64,000 nucleotides of DNA from Rhizobium leguminosarum (GCF_001652265.1 NZ_LWBS01000231.1:1-64000), one strand, 5' to 3'; positions 51,802 through 61,313 are shown, counted from the stretch's first letter. The notes: generated by a model not told the origin, from the letters alone. Program-made: numbers and translations.

Positions 51802-52107
51802 ATGTCCATCAAATCCACCATCAACTCCGTCGTCCTCGCCGGCGCTGTCACCACCGCCCTTGCTTCGATGGCCGGCGCCGCACCACTCACCAAAGCCGAG
51901 GGTGCTGCTGCAACCGCCGCTCACAAGGAAAAATGCTTCGGTGTTGCCCTGAAGGGCCAGAATGATTGTGCAGCCGGCGCCGGCACGTCCTGCCAGGGGA
52001 CCTCGACGGTCGACTTCCAGGGCAATTCCTGGAAGTTCGTACGCGGTGGCACCTGCACCTCCATCGTCCTGCCGAACGGCAAGCACGGCACGCTGAAGGC
52101 AATGTAA
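51802..52107 (+). CDS. bufA1: DUF2282 bufferin-type RiPP precursor
   Basis: 101 residues from ATG 51802 (CGGGAGAACGCA upstream). Signal peptide about residues 1-27 ([17 protein letters not shown]). The mature peptide has exactly four cysteines: Cys45 (EKCFGVA), Cys56 (NDCAAG), Cys64 (TSCQG), Cys85 (GTCTSI), the DUF2282 pattern. In Caulobacter such precursors are modified at Cys to 5-thiooxazoles by the DUF692 enzyme and sequester copper in the periplasm. The next three genes are the expected partners. Confidence 0.88.
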   Translation: MSIKSTINSVVLAGAVTTALASMAGAAPLTKAEGAAATAAHKEKCFGVALKGQNDCAAGAGTSCQGTSTVDFQGNSWKFVRGGTCTSIVLPNGKHGTLKAM

Positions 52108-52149
52108 TTTCTACACCCGACAGCGACAATGAGGAGGCGGAGAGACGCC

Positions 52150-53076
52150 ATGACCACCGATCAAATCTCAACGACCGCGTCTGCGGCAACTACTCTCCGC
52201 TTTCCCCGCCATCCGATCGAGGGGCTCGCGGGGACGAGCTTCAAGCACGAACATTTTGCCGCCATAGCCGCGGAGGGGCCTCATCGCGGGTTCTTCGAAG
52301 TCCATGCCGAGAATTATATGGGGGCCGGCGGACCGCCGCATCGTATTCTCGAACAGATCCGCCGTGACAATCCGGTGTCGCTCCACGGCGTGTGCATGTC
52401 GATCGGCGGACCTCAGCCGCTCGACCGGGCCCATCTTGAACGTTTCCGCTCTCTCGTCGAACGATACGAACCAGCTCTGGTGTCCGAGCACCTGGCCTGG
52501 TCGACGCATCGGACGACCTTCCTCAACGACCTCCTTCCCCTTCCCTACACACGAGAAAGCCTGGCGCGGGTTTGCGAGCATATCGAGGACGTGCAGGAGA
52601 CCATCAGACGCCCGATCCTTCTCGAGAATCCATCCACCTATGTGACGTTCCGCCAATCGACGATGAGCGAGACCGACTTCATCCGCGCCATCGTCCGGCG
52701 CACCGGCTGCGGTCTTCTGCTCGACGTCAACAATGTATTCGTCTCCGCCACCAATCACGGGTTTTCAGCGCTCGACTACCTGTCCGATTTTCCCATTGCT
52801 GCGGTTGGTGAGATCCATCTCGCAGGCCACGCCGAGCAGACGGACGATGAGGACGAGCTGCTGCTGATCGATAGCCATGACGGTCCGGTCGCCGATGCCG
52901 TCTGGAAGCTTTACGGGATCGTCATCGGCCGTGGTGGCCCCATTCCAACGCTCATCGAGTGGGACAGCAACATACCCGATTGGCCGATACTGCGTGGCGA
53001 GGCCCTCGCAGCGCAGGCGATCATGGATCATCATGGTTCCATCGCGTTGCAGGATCAAAGTCATGCTGCGGCTTGA
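52150..53076 (+). CDS. bufB: DUF692 (MNIO) multinuclear iron oxidative enzyme
   Basis: 308 residues from ATG 52150 (GGAGAGACGCC upstream). TIM-barrel metal ligands typical of MNIOs: His79 ([10 protein letters not shown]), Glu113 (SEHLAW), Glu159-Asn160 (LLENPSTYV), Asp192/Asn195 ([10 protein letters not shown]), His223/Glu221 (GEIHLAGH), Asp241/His243 (DSHDGPV), Glu270 ([11 protein letters not shown]). Catalyses Cys modification of the bufA1 peptide, needing the DUF2063 partner. Overlaps bufC by 14 bp. Confidence 0.92.
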   Translation: MTTDQISTTASAATTLRFPRHPIEGLAGTSFKHEHFAAIAAEGPHRGFFEVHAENYMGAGGPPHRILEQIRRDNPVSLHGVCMSIGGPQPLDRAHLERFRSLVERYEPALVSEHLAWSTHRTTFLNDLLPLPYTRESLARVCEHIEDVQETIRRPILLENPSTYVTFRQSTMSETDFIRAIVRRTGCGLLLDVNNVFVSATNHGFSALDYLSDFPIAAVGEIHLAGHAEQTDDEDELLLIDSHDGPVADAVWKLYGIVIGRGGPIPTLIEWDSNIPDWPILRGEALAAQAIMDHHGSIALQDQSHAAA

Positions 53077-53863
53077 TCCTCCATCTCGCCGCATAGAGCC
53101 CCTCACCTATGCGGCGGATTTTGCGCCGGCCCTGACCAACCCGGACGCTGGGACGCCCGACGGCGTAATCGGGCCAAACGGCAAGGGAGCGATCAAACGC
53201 TACAACGTCTACCGCAACAACGTCACCGTCAGTCTGATCGATGCCCTCGCCGGAATTTTCCCGGCGGTGCAACGCCTGACGGGGGCGGAGTTTTTCCGCG
53301 CCATGGCGCGCTTTCATGTGCGCGCCACGCCACCGACATCGCCGCTTCTCTTCGAATATGGTCGGGATTTTCCTGCTTTCATCGAACAATACGAATATGC
53401 CCGGTCCTTGCCCTGGCTTCCCGACATCGCCCGGATCGAACGGGCTTGGCTGGACGCCTACCATGCAACGGATGTCGAGCCGCTTGCCGCTGATGCTCTT
53501 GCTTCCGTTCCGCCGGACCGTCTCGGTGATTTGGGCTTTGCAGCGCATCCGGCAACAAGGATCGTTCAGTCCGACTATCCGGCGCTGACGATCTTTGCCG
53601 CCAATCGCGGTGACGGCTCCATAAGCCCGATCGAAGTGGTCGACCCGGAAGATGCGCTTATAACGCGGCCGGATATGGAGGTGGCGGTGCGTCATCTTCC
53701 TTTGGGCGGCGCAGAGTTCCTGATTTCCCTCATTTCCGGCGAACCGCTTGGTGTCGCCGCAGCCAAGGCCATCGACGCTTGTCCGTCGTTCGACATCGCA
53801 GCCAGCGTGGCCGGCATGATCGAAGCGGGGGTATTTTGCGGCATCACTCTGGGAGACGCATGA
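53063..53863 (+). CDS. bufC: DUF2063 bufferin maturation partner
   Basis: 266 residues from ATG 53063 inside the end of buf[41 protein letters not shown] is the DUF2063 (HvfC/BufC) N-terminal domain; the C-terminal part includes [20 protein letters not shown]. Acts as RiPP-recognition partner of the DUF692 enzyme. Stop overlaps the doxX start (ATGATGA). Confidence 0.9.
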   Translation: MLRLDPPSRRIEPLTYAADFAPALTNPDAGTPDGVIGPNGKGAIKRYNVYRNNVTVSLIDALAGIFPAVQRLTGAEFFRAMARFHVRATPPTSPLLFEYGRDFPAFIEQYEYARSLPWLPDIARIERAWLDAYHATDVEPLAADALASVPPDRLGDLGFAAHPATRIVQSDYPALTIFAANRGDGSISPIEVVDPEDALITRPDMEVAVRHLPLGGAEFLISLISGEPLGVAAAKAIDACPSFDIAASVAGMIEAGVFCGITLGDA

Positions 53864-54378
53864 TGATATCGACCACCCAACAGACTTCGATCAAAGGCAG
53901 GCTTCAGCCGATCGTGACACTTGTAGAGATGGCACAGAGATGGGTTCGGGCCATTGCGCTGCCGAGCGTCGTTCAGGCGGTTGTACGCCTCGCTCTGGCC
54001 GTGCCCTTTTGGAAGTCGGGCATTCTGAAGTGGGATGGTTTCCTGCAATTGAACGATACGGCGATCACATTGTTCACCGACGAATTCATGCTCCATCTGC
54101 CGGGCGGTCCCTATGCCTATCCGGCGCCAGTCACCATGGCTTTCCTGTCCGGCGCTGCCGAGATCACCTTTCCGATCTTGCTGGTTCTGGGTTTTGCTAC
54201 CCGGTTTGCGGCGACCGGCCTGCTGTTCATGACGTTGATCGTCGAGCTGACGGTGCCGGACGGATGGCCGATCCACATTACCTGGGCTGCCATGGCGCTG
54301 TCGCTCATGGCATGGGGGCCGGGAAAATTGTCGATCGACCATTGGCTTGCACGTTGGTTTGGCCGCCGGGCTGCCTGA
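53860..54378 (+). CDS. DoxX-family membrane protein of the bufferin operon
   Basis: 172 residues with four membrane helices: VVQAVVRLALAVPFWKSGIL, TMAFLSGAAEITFPILLVLG, FAATGLLFMTLIVELTV and ITWAAMALSLMAWGPG. DoxX proteins (HvfX/BufD) regularly end such DUF692 operons and may supply redox or membrane functions. ATG 53860 or 53863. Confidence 0.88.
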   Translation: MMISTTQQTSIKGRLQPIVTLVEMAQRWVRAIALPSVVQAVVRLALAVPFWKSGILKWDGFLQLNDTAITLFTDEFMLHLPGGPYAYPAPVTMAFLSGAAEITFPILLVLGFATRFAATGLLFMTLIVELTVPDGWPIHITWAAMALSLMAWGPGKLSIDHWLARWFGRRAA

Positions 54379-54529
54379 TCCAGTTCTTGTGGCAGAGGAC
54401 GGCTCGCAGCTTCCTGAAAGCAGATCTTGCCGCCGATCACGCTGGAGCTCGTCGTTGCGCCGGCACTGCCATTGCTCATCCTCCGTGCAAATGGGCGGCA
54501 ACACTCTCAAGATCGGACATTCATCACCG

Positions 54530-56302
54530 TCATTGTACGACACCAGCCTTGCGTAGCCCCTCCACGACGAGCTCGAAATCGGCGGGGTTCTTGAAGGGCA
54601 AGACTTTGCGACGGTATTCCAAGGAGTAGTCGGGATTGACGCGCATCACCTCTTGCCACGTCGCGCGAGCCTCTTCGAAACGGCCGAGGTATCCGTAACA
54701 GGCGGCCAGAAGCGCGCGCGAGACATCGGTGATGGGGTTGCGGCTGATGCGCTGCAGCAACAGTTCGACGGCCTCTTCGTACCTTCCCAGTTGAAACAAG
54801 GCCAAGGCCTGAAAGTGGAGAACGATATCCGGAAAATACGGGTTCAGGACACTCGCCCGATCGAAATAGGCGAGTGCCTCCCCGGATCTGCCCGAATAGA
54901 TGAGTGCCTCGCCGAGGCTGACCTGCCCTTCGGCGAAGTTCGGATTGAGGACGATCGCACGCTCGGCCTCGCTGATGGCTCTATCGTGCTGTCGCAAGTA
55001 AAGGCTGACCAGACTCAGTGCCCAGTGTGCCACGGGATCGCTATCATCCCGCGCTACCGCCAGCGTCGCAGCCTCTTCGGCTTGCTCGATCGAGCGCTGC
55101 GGCAACGCGCTCCACCGGTTCAGGTAGTCGAGCCCGTGGGTAAGGGCGAGGAAGGCGTGCGCTGAGGCGAAGTTCGGGTCCAGGTCGACGGCACGTTGCA
55201 AAAGGTCACGGGCGTCGCTGTTCGTTTGTTTCGTCAGCCGATGCCACAGCTCCCGGCCACGCAGGAAGCAGTCATACGCCTCGGGGTGCCGGGTCTGCCC
55301 CGGCGCAAGTCTTTGCCGATCGCCCTCTGTCAGGTTGACCGCCAGCGCATCGACAATCTGCTGCGTGACATCGTCCTGAACCGCGAATATGTCGGTGAGG
55401 TCGCGATCGAACCGCTCCGCCCATAGATGCCCGCCGGTGGTTGCGTCGATGAGCTGCGCGGTGATGCGTACCCTGTTTCCCGATTTGCGTACGCTGCCCT
55501 CAAGGACATGCCGCACGCCGAGCTTCGTGCCCACCTCCTGCACCTGGACGTTCTTGCCCTTGAAAGTGAACGACGAATTGCGAGCGATGACGAAAAGCTG
55601 CGACAGCTTCGATAGCGCCGTGATGATGTCTTCCGAGATGCCGTCGGCGAAGTAGTCCTGTTCGGCGTCACCGCTCATGTTGGCGAAGGGCAGGACGGCG
55701 ATCGACAGCTTCGGCGGCGCTGCCGTCGCCGGTTGGCTCGTCGCGGTTTCCGAGGTCGCGGCCAACTTGGTCGCTGCGCTGCCGACTTGCAGCGAATAGA
55801 CCCGGATCGGCTCGGCGATGTTCTTGAGCTGCGTGCTGCCGAGATCGCTGACCGAGAGATCGAGCCTCGCCTTGACTTGGCGATAGGCATCCTCGGACAG
55901 GCAGATCGCGCCCGCCGCGGCAACGCCCTCCAATCGCGAGGCGATGTTGACGCCGTCGCCCATCAGATCGCCGTCGCTTTCCTCGACGACGTCGCCCAAA
56001 TGGATACCGATCCGGAACTCGATGCGACGGTCCTGCGGGACGCCGTGATTGCGCTCCACCATAGCGTTCTGCACCTCAATGGCGCAGCGCACGGCGTCCA
56101 CCACGCTGCGGAACTCGACCAGCGCACCATCGCCGGTGCGCTTCACCACCCGGCCATGGTGCACGGCGATCGTCGGATCGATGAGATCGCTGCGCAGTGT
56201 GCGCAACCTCGCCAGGGTGAGGTCCTCATCAGCGCCGGCAAGGCGGCTGTACCCGACCACGTCCGCGGCCAGGATCGCAGCCAGCTTTCGGTTTTCGCTC
56301 AT
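54530..56302 (-). CDS. Class III adenylate/guanylate cyclase with TolB-like and TPR domains
   Basis: 590 residues from ATG 56302 (TTGGGAGACTG upstream). Cyclase domain with metal aspartates in AAILAADVVGYSRL and VKRTGDGALVEF; TolB-like module LSIAVLPFANMSGDAEQDYF, GISEDIITALSKLSQLFVIA, VRHVLEGSVRKSGNRVRITA; TPR tail. Same architecture as 7857-9599. Convergent with doxX; no operon partner. Possible source of cAMP for the MlotiK1-like channel. Confidence 0.9.
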   Translation of the reverse strand: MSENRKLAAILAADVVGYSRLAGADEDLTLARLRTLRSDLIDPTIAVHHGRVVKRTGDGALVEFRSVVDAVRCAIEVQNAMVERNHGVPQDRRIEFRIGIHLGDVVEESDGDLMGDGVNIASRLEGVAAAGAICLSEDAYRQVKARLDLSVSDLGSTQLKNIAEPIRVYSLQVGSAATKLAATSETATSQPATAAPPKLSIAVLPFANMSGDAEQDYFADGISEDIITALSKLSQLFVIARNSSFTFKGKNVQVQEVGTKLGVRHVLEGSVRKSGNRVRITAQLIDATTGGHLWAERFDRDLTDIFAVQDDVTQQIVDALAVNLTEGDRQRLAPGQTRHPEAYDCFLRGRELWHRLTKQTNSDARDLLQRAVDLDPNFASAHAFLALTHGLDYLNRWSALPQRSIEQAEEAATLAVARDDSDPVAHWALSLVSLYLRQHDRAISEAERAIVLNPNFAEGQVSLGEALIYSGRSGEALAYFDRASVLNPYFPDIVLHFQALALFQLGRYEEAVELLLQRISRNPITDVSRALLAACYGYLGRFEEARATWQEVMRVNPDYSLEYRRKVLPFKNPADFELVVEGLRKAGVVQ

Positions 56303-56540
56303 GGCGCAGTCTCCCAAGTTCCAAGATAACAGGGAGACAGAGGGCAAGAAAGAACTTTCAGCCGCTGCTCAGAGCGATCCTGGTTGAGATCGCGCTGGTC
56401 ATGGCTGATGTGGACGCGGCCGGTGGTGCAGCCTCATGCAACGACGGCTCCGTGATGCTGCCGGCCGCCCAACGCGGTCGTTCGGAACCCCCCTCAGGCT
56501 CAGGTCACGACGATGTCCGCGCCCACCCCGAATGTCCGCC

Positions 56541-57276
56541 ACCCATGCGCTCCGTCTTGACCCCCGAGCAGAGCGCTCCTACAAGACAGACCATGGCAAC
56601 ACACCTCTGATTGGCCGCGCCTTGCGGCCTTGAGCGAAGCGCAGTCCTGCACGACACCGCGGGGCCCCTTCCCCTTGCCAAGCCAAAATCAGAGATTTTC
56701 CAATGCCCACGCTCTATCTCACTTGCGGTCTTCCCGGATCGGGGAAGACGTCGCTTGCCAAGATCATCGAACATGAAGCATCTGCCCTCCGTCTGACCGG
56801 AGACGACTGGATGCACAGGCTTTACCCCGGCATCTCCACGCCGGAAGCCGAAACTGGTCCGTGCCGAGGTCGGGTCGAGAGCCTGCAATGGCAGATCGCA
56901 CTGCGTGCCATCAGGCTCCAGTGTAACGTTGTCGTGGATTGGGGAGTGTGGTCACGGGCAGAACGCGACACCTGCCGGGAGGAAGCTCGCGCAGCTGGTG
57001 CCCGCGTCGTCCTCTGCTTCCTCGACATTCCCTTTGATAGGCTTTGGGACCGGGTCTCCAGGCGAAACGCCGACCTTCCAGCCGGTACGTTCGACATTTC
57101 GCGGGCGGACCTGCTTCGGTGGTCGACGCTGTTCGAGCCGCCAACCGCCGAGGAGTTGGCGCTTTACGATCGGCAAACCCATCCAGCCATCACCGCCCTT
57201 GGATGAAACGCCACAGCGCCGGGGTATTCTCAGTCTGCGTGGTAGGCGGGTCCGGACCAGCTCGCTCGCGAGGACA
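56541..57276. repeat. Kinase cassette, copy B
   Basis: Same cassette as 46608-47339, offset 9933 bp; includes the upstream hairpin region and ~70 bp after the kinase stop. Confidence 0.9.
56703..57206 (+). CDS. P-loop kinase (zeta-toxin/Pnk-like AAA ATPase), copy B
   Basis: 167 residues, differing from copy A at Thr3, Arg39, Thr142, Arg157 and Gly167. All Walker A and lid residues are kept, so both copies look functional. Nearly all DNA differences are isolated substitutions, consistent with a recent duplication or gene conversion. Confidence 0.8.
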   Translation: MPTLYLTCGLPGSGKTSLAKIIEHEASALRLTGDDWMHRLYPGISTPEAETGPCRGRVESLQWQIALRAIRLQCNVVVDWGVWSRAERDTCREEARAAGARVVLCFLDIPFDRLWDRVSRRNADLPAGTFDISRADLLRWSTLFEPPTAEELALYDRQTHPAITALG

Positions 57277-57395
57277 GCCAGCCACCCCAACTCGGTCATT
57301 CCGCATTCATAAGGTCACGGCCTACCTCCTTCGAGGTAATTGCAACTTTCGGTAAAGGCACTATGGTCCGAGGTAGCAGTGCCGGTCATGGTGTT

Positions 57396-57435
57396 CGTCG
57401 TCCATCACCGTGACATTCCGGGGATGGACGACGAC
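57396..57435. repeat. 12-bp inverted repeat
   Basis: TCGTCGTCCATC (57396-57407) and GATGGACGACGA (57424-57435), 16-nt loop, in the gap 57207-57608 that has no gene. Confidence 0.65.
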
Positions 57436-57442
57436 AAGCCCT

Positions 57443-57532
57443 AGAGTGCCGTGCGTCCTTTCGGACGCTCCAACATTTTGAATCTACGCATCGTGCTTTC
57501 CGAAAATCGATTCCGATTTTCCGGCCGATGCC
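57443..57532. repeat. RIME-like rhizobial intergenic element, copy 2
   Basis: TAGAGTGCCGTGCGTCCTTT ... GACGCTCCAACATTTTGAAT ... GAAAATCGATTCCGATTTTC; matches 43071-43172. Both copies lie downstream of a kinase-cassette end. Confidence 0.75.
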
Positions 57533-57608
57533 ATGGCCGTCAACACGCCTCCAGGATCTCACCTGAACCGCCGCCCCAGGCTTCGAACCGACTGTTGTCG
57601 ATGAGGAC

Positions 57609-59042
57609 ATGATGATGATCAAACGTGCAATATCGCTCACGGTAGGACTTGTTGTCGGTCTTTCCCTTTCAGGGGCCGCTTTTGCTCAGGAGGCGATTTC
57701 GGAGCAGGAGGCGCATAACATCGGCGTGGATGCCTACGTCTACTTCTATCCGCTGCTGTCGATGGACGTCACCCGGAAGCAGTTCACCAATGTCGAGCCC
57801 GGCAAGGAGTTTGGCAAAGGGCCGATGAATATGTTCGTGAACGTTCCGGAATATCCGCCCGCCGATTTCAAAGGCGTCGTGCGTTCGAATTTCGATACGC
57901 TTTACTCCATTGCGTGGCTGGACCTTACCAAGGAGCCGCTGATCATTTCCGCGCCGGATACGGCCGGACGATATTATCTCCTGCCGATGCTCGACATGTG
58001 GACGGATGTCTTCGCATCGCCGGGCTGGCGGACGACGGGAACGGCGGCAGGGCTGTTTCTCGTTACGCCGCCCGGCTGGACGGGGACGGTTCCGGACGGC
58101 GTGACGCGGCTTGCCGCGCCGACCCCGTATGTCTGGATCATCGGACGCACCAAGACGGACGGACCTGCGGATTACGCTGCCGTGCATGCCATTCAAGCAG
58201 GCTACACGGTCACGCCGCTGTCTGACTGGGGCAAGGCGGCCCAGCCGGTCACGGCCAAGATCGACCCGAGCGTCGATATGAAAACGCCGCCGAAGATTCA
58301 GGTCGATACCATGGCGGCTGCGACATACTTCACCTACGCTGCCGAACTGCTGAAGCTGCACCCGCCCCACATGACCGACCAGCCGATCATCGCCCAGATG
58401 AAACGCATCGGCATCGAGCCCGGCAAGAGCTTCGACTTCGATAAGCTCGCCCCCGCCGTCAAGAAGGCGCTGGAGGATGTGCCCGAAGCAGCCCAGCAGC
58501 TGATGGCGTGGAAGTTGTCGACCCTTTCGCGCGTTGCGAATGGCTGGTCGATGAATACCGACACCATGGGCGTCTACGGAAATTACTACCTGAAGCGGGC
58601 GATCGTCACGCAAGTCGGGCTCGGCGCCAACCTTCCCGAAGACGCCATCTACCCGCTGAACTTGTTCGACGAAACCGGCAAGCCGCTCGATGGCGCCAAT
58701 AAATACATGATCCATTTCGAGAAGGGAGCAACGCCGCCGGTGAACGCTTTCTGGTCGATCACCCTCTACGACGCGGAAGGATTCCAGGTGGCAAGCGTGC
58801 TCAACCGGTTTGCGGCCAGCAGCTGGATGCCGTTCAAGATCAACGCCGACGGCTCTCTCGACATCTATTTCCAGAACGAGAGCCCCGGCAAAGACAAGGA
58901 AGCCAACTGGCTGCCCGCACCCAAGGGGCCGTTCAATCTCACCATGCGTCTCTACAGCCCAAAGGCCGAAGCCCTCACCGGCAAATGGAATCCCCCTCCG
59001 ATCACCAAGGTTCAGGGTTTGCCGAGCTTAGCCGCTCAGTGA
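57609..59042 (+). CDS. Secreted DUF1254/DUF1214 protein
   Basis: 477 residues. Signal peptide: ISLTVGLVVGLSLSGAAFA-QE. DUF1254 half (AYVYFYPLLSMDVTRKQFTN, VVRSNFDTLYSIAWLDLTKE, YLLPMLDMWTDVFAS) and DUF1214 half (NAFWSITLYDAEGFQV, SLDIYFQNESPG). Periplasmic proteins of unknown biochemical role. Its stop region overlaps the end of the convergent esterase by 7 bp. Confidence 0.88.
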   Translation: MMMIKRAISLTVGLVVGLSLSGAAFAQEAISEQEAHNIGVDAYVYFYPLLSMDVTRKQFTNVEPGKEFGKGPMNMFVNVPEYPPADFKGVVRSNFDTLYSIAWLDLTKEPLIISAPDTAGRYYLLPMLDMWTDVFASPGWRTTGTAAGLFLVTPPGWTGTVPDGVTRLAAPTPYVWIIGRTKTDGPADYAAVHAIQAGYTVTPLSDWGKAAQPVTAKIDPSVDMKTPPKIQVDTMAAATYFTYAAELLKLHPPHMTDQPIIAQMKRIGIEPGKSFDFDKLAPAVKKALEDVPEAAQQLMAWKLSTLSRVANGWSMNTDTMGVYGNYYLKRAIVTQVGLGANLPEDAIYPLNLFDETGKPLDGANKYMIHFEKGATPPVNAFWSITLYDAEGFQVASVLNRFAASSWMPFKINADGSLDIYFQNESPGKDKEANWLPAPKGPFNLTMRLYSPKAEALTGKWNPPPITKVQGLPSLAAQ

Positions 59043-60610
59043 CGGGCCTCCCAATAGCTTTGCCAGAGATCGAGCCTGAGTTTGAGCGGATCTTCTCCGA
59101 ACGTCACGCCGTGATTGGTGAAGTCGATGACCCTGTGGACGAAGGGGTCGTGGTGAGGCCATTTTGGCCGTGAGCCGCCATTGGGATCACCGCTCGTTGC
59201 AAATTCGACCCAGTAAGCACTCGCCAATGTGGCCATCGCCCAGTCGGCAGGCGTAACCTTGTCTTTCACCAGTGCGTCTGGAATGTCGAGCGTAAACGGA
59301 ATTTCGAAGCCGTGCGGAGTGCCTTTCCATGCCGGATCGTTGCGGAGAGCCTCGGCGACATAGGAGAAACGATACCACCACGTCGGCTGACCAGCGCGGA
59401 TCATCTCGTCAGCGAGGTGGCGAGACGGTTCAACAAGCGTTTTGTCGGCCAGAACCTGCTGCGTCAGCTCAGCGAGCGTCTGTTGGCCGGTGGGATCGTA
59501 GAGGGTGCGGGCTTCGGTGGCATGCTTCCCGAACAGCGCGAAGAGATCGTCTTTCGTCGCGGCCTGACCGATACCGAGATCCCGATCATTTGCCCCGACG
59601 ATGACCGGGACTGGCGCCTGACGGCCGGCCGCAAAAGCCGCTTCCGGCGTTTCGAGCAAAAACCGTCCGTCAATCATCGCGCCTGAGATGCCGATGACGG
59701 GCTTGCCTGTCGACATCCCCGCCAGCACCTCTTGTGCCGATGCACCTTCGGTCAGCTTTTCCGCAGGCAGCGCCCGAAGGGCGGTGAGAGCCTCGGCATC
59801 GCTTCCATTGATCCCCAGGGAAGCGGCATAGTCCAACGCGGTTTTCTCTGCTGCTTTCAAAGGTGACAAAGGCGTGCTCTCAGCACGCGCGGTCGGCAGG
59901 TCAGGTGACTGTAGAATGGCGCCCCGGAAAAGCCCTCGTGACAACGGCGATATCATGTGCGCCATCACCGAGCCGCCACCGGCCGACTCTCCGAATATCG
60001 TCACTTTCTTCGGATCGCCGCCGAAGGCTTCGATATTTTTCTGGACCCATTTCAAGGCTGCAAGCTGGTCCATGTAGCCAAAGTTGCCGACGGGCTCGTC
60101 AGGGGATTCCTTTATGAGCGCCGGATGGGCAAAGTAACCCAATCGCCCCAAGCGGTAGTTCATGCTGACGAACACAACTCTGCGGGCAGCCAGCTGGCCA
60201 CCGGGATATTGAGGGGTGTTTCCATGGGCAAGGGCGCCGCCATAAATCCAAACCATCACCGGCAGCGGTGTCCTGGAACGCCTGGCGGGTGTCCAGACAT
60301 TGAGGGTCAAACAATCCTCTGACTTCGGCAGGTCGTCGGTCTGCATGCAGGACGGGCCGAAATCGCGGGCATCCTTGATACCGCTCCATGTCTCCATCGG
60401 TCTCGGATTGCGCCATCTCAAGTCACCAACCGGCGGTGCGGCATAAGGTATGCCTTTGAAGCTGACGACCGTGCCCGACCTCTCACCCTTCAGCATTCCG
60501 CTGTCGATCGTCACGGTGCCGTCTGCCGCACCCGATCGTGGCGCGACCGTCAGTTGACACGATGCGACGGCCAAAATGAGCAGCAATATGCGACGGCCGT
60601 CCGCAAACAC
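59036..60610 (-). CDS. Type B carboxylesterase, exported
   Basis: 524 residues from GTG 60610 (GGAG upstream); the longer frame upstream lacks a signal. N-terminus VFADGRRILLLILAVASC carries a signal peptide with a possible lipobox VASC. Catalytic serine in FGESAGGGS (Ser209), SEDCLTLNVW, and oxyanion loop IYGGALAHG, typical of the carboxylesterase/cholinesterase family. Hydrolyses esters in the periplasm or at the outer membrane; substrate unknown. Confidence 0.87.
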   Translation of the reverse strand: MFADGRRILLLILAVASCQLTVAPRSGAADGTVTIDSGMLKGERSGTVVSFKGIPYAAPPVGDLRWRNPRPMETWSGIKDARDFGPSCMQTDDLPKSEDCLTLNVWTPARRSRTPLPVMVWIYGGALAHGNTPQYPGGQLAARRVVFVSMNYRLGRLGYFAHPALIKESPDEPVGNFGYMDQLAALKWVQKNIEAFGGDPKKVTIFGESAGGGSVMAHMISPLSRGLFRGAILQSPDLPTARAESTPLSPLKAAEKTALDYAASLGINGSDAEALTALRALPAEKLTEGASAQEVLAGMSTGKPVIGISGAMIDGRFLLETPEAAFAAGRQAPVPVIVGANDRDLGIGQAATKDDLFALFGKHATEARTLYDPTGQQTLAELTQQVLADKTLVEPSRHLADEMIRAGQPTWWYRFSYVAEALRNDPAWKGTPHGFEIPFTLDIPDALVKDKVTPADWAMATLASAYWVEFATSGDPNGGSRPKWPHHDPFVHRVIDFTNHGVTFGEDPLKLRLDLWQSYWEARH

Positions 60611-60762
60611 TGCACTCTCCAACGCCAAGTTGAGACAGTTTGGGAGCAAAATACTCCCATGGAGCGGCAACGAAAAGGGTCCGTCAGACGTCGACCAGAG
60701 TCCGCTATTGCTCCACGCCAAGTTACGGCCCGATCCGCTGGGAGTTCGGCGAAAACGCATCC

Positions 60763-60860
60763 CCAACCTCCGTCATCCCACGCCTTGAGCCTGGGATCCA
60801 TGCCCGGTGCTGATGGAGGCCGGCGTGGATCCTCGGGTCAAGCCCGAGGAAGACGGAGGG
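60763..60860. repeat. Dispersed repeat, family 1, copy 3
   Basis: CCTCCGTCATCCCACGCC, TTGAGCCTGGGATCCATG, GTGGATCCTCGGGTCAAGCC, matching 29759-29852 closely. Lies at the left boundary of the truncated methyltransferase. Confidence 0.8.
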
Positions 60861-60905
60861 TGGGGTAAGCTCTGCGGCAAATCCAGCGGCGCGTTAGACC
60901 GTTGG

Positions 60906-61186
60906 CCCACCATCCCTCCATGGATCACGCCTCGACCGGCCGCGACAATTATTTCGAGACCTACAGCTTCGAGGAAATCTGGCAGCGCGGCGGAAAGGAT
61001 ATCGCCATGCGCTTCTGGTATCGGCCGCTCCATGCTATGTTCGACGCGCTGAAGTCGGCCGGATTTCAGATCGACATCGTCAGCGAGCCCCAGCCCGATC
61101 CTCGAGCCCGGACGCTTTTTCCGCAGGCATATCAGAGCCTGACGACCAAGCCGCGGTTCCTCTTCTTTTCAGTGGTGAAAGCATGA
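60906..61186 (+). pseudogene. Truncated copy of the 39417 methyltransferase
   Basis: From CCACCATCCC onward the sequence matches the 3' ~94 codons of 39417-40112 (MDHASTGRDNYFETYSF to FLFFSVVKA) with few changes. The SAM-binding half is missing and the left edge abuts a dispersed repeat. Confidence 0.9.
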
Positions 61187-61223
61187 GGATGGGTGTTGGT
61201 GTTGAGGTCTCTTGCCTCTATCG

Positions 61224-61258
61224 AGCGTGGTGTTCCGATCTTTGTGGCTGTCGGAGAT
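61224..61258. repeat. Dispersed repeat, family 2, copy 3 (short)
   Basis: GCGTGGTGTTCCGATCTTTG then TGGCTGTCGGAGATC, matching the start of 40141-40230, in the same position relative to the methyltransferase 3' end. Confidence 0.6.
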
Positions 61259-61313
61259 CAACAACGCACGCCGGTACTCACTTCAGCACGGCACTTGATC
61301 ATTGGTCGGGTCT

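Noticed and set aside
60611-60766. In-frame extension of the carboxylesterase upstream of GTG 60610
   Set aside because: Would hide the signal peptide behind ~52 unusual residues; GGAG-GTG start fits an exported esterase.
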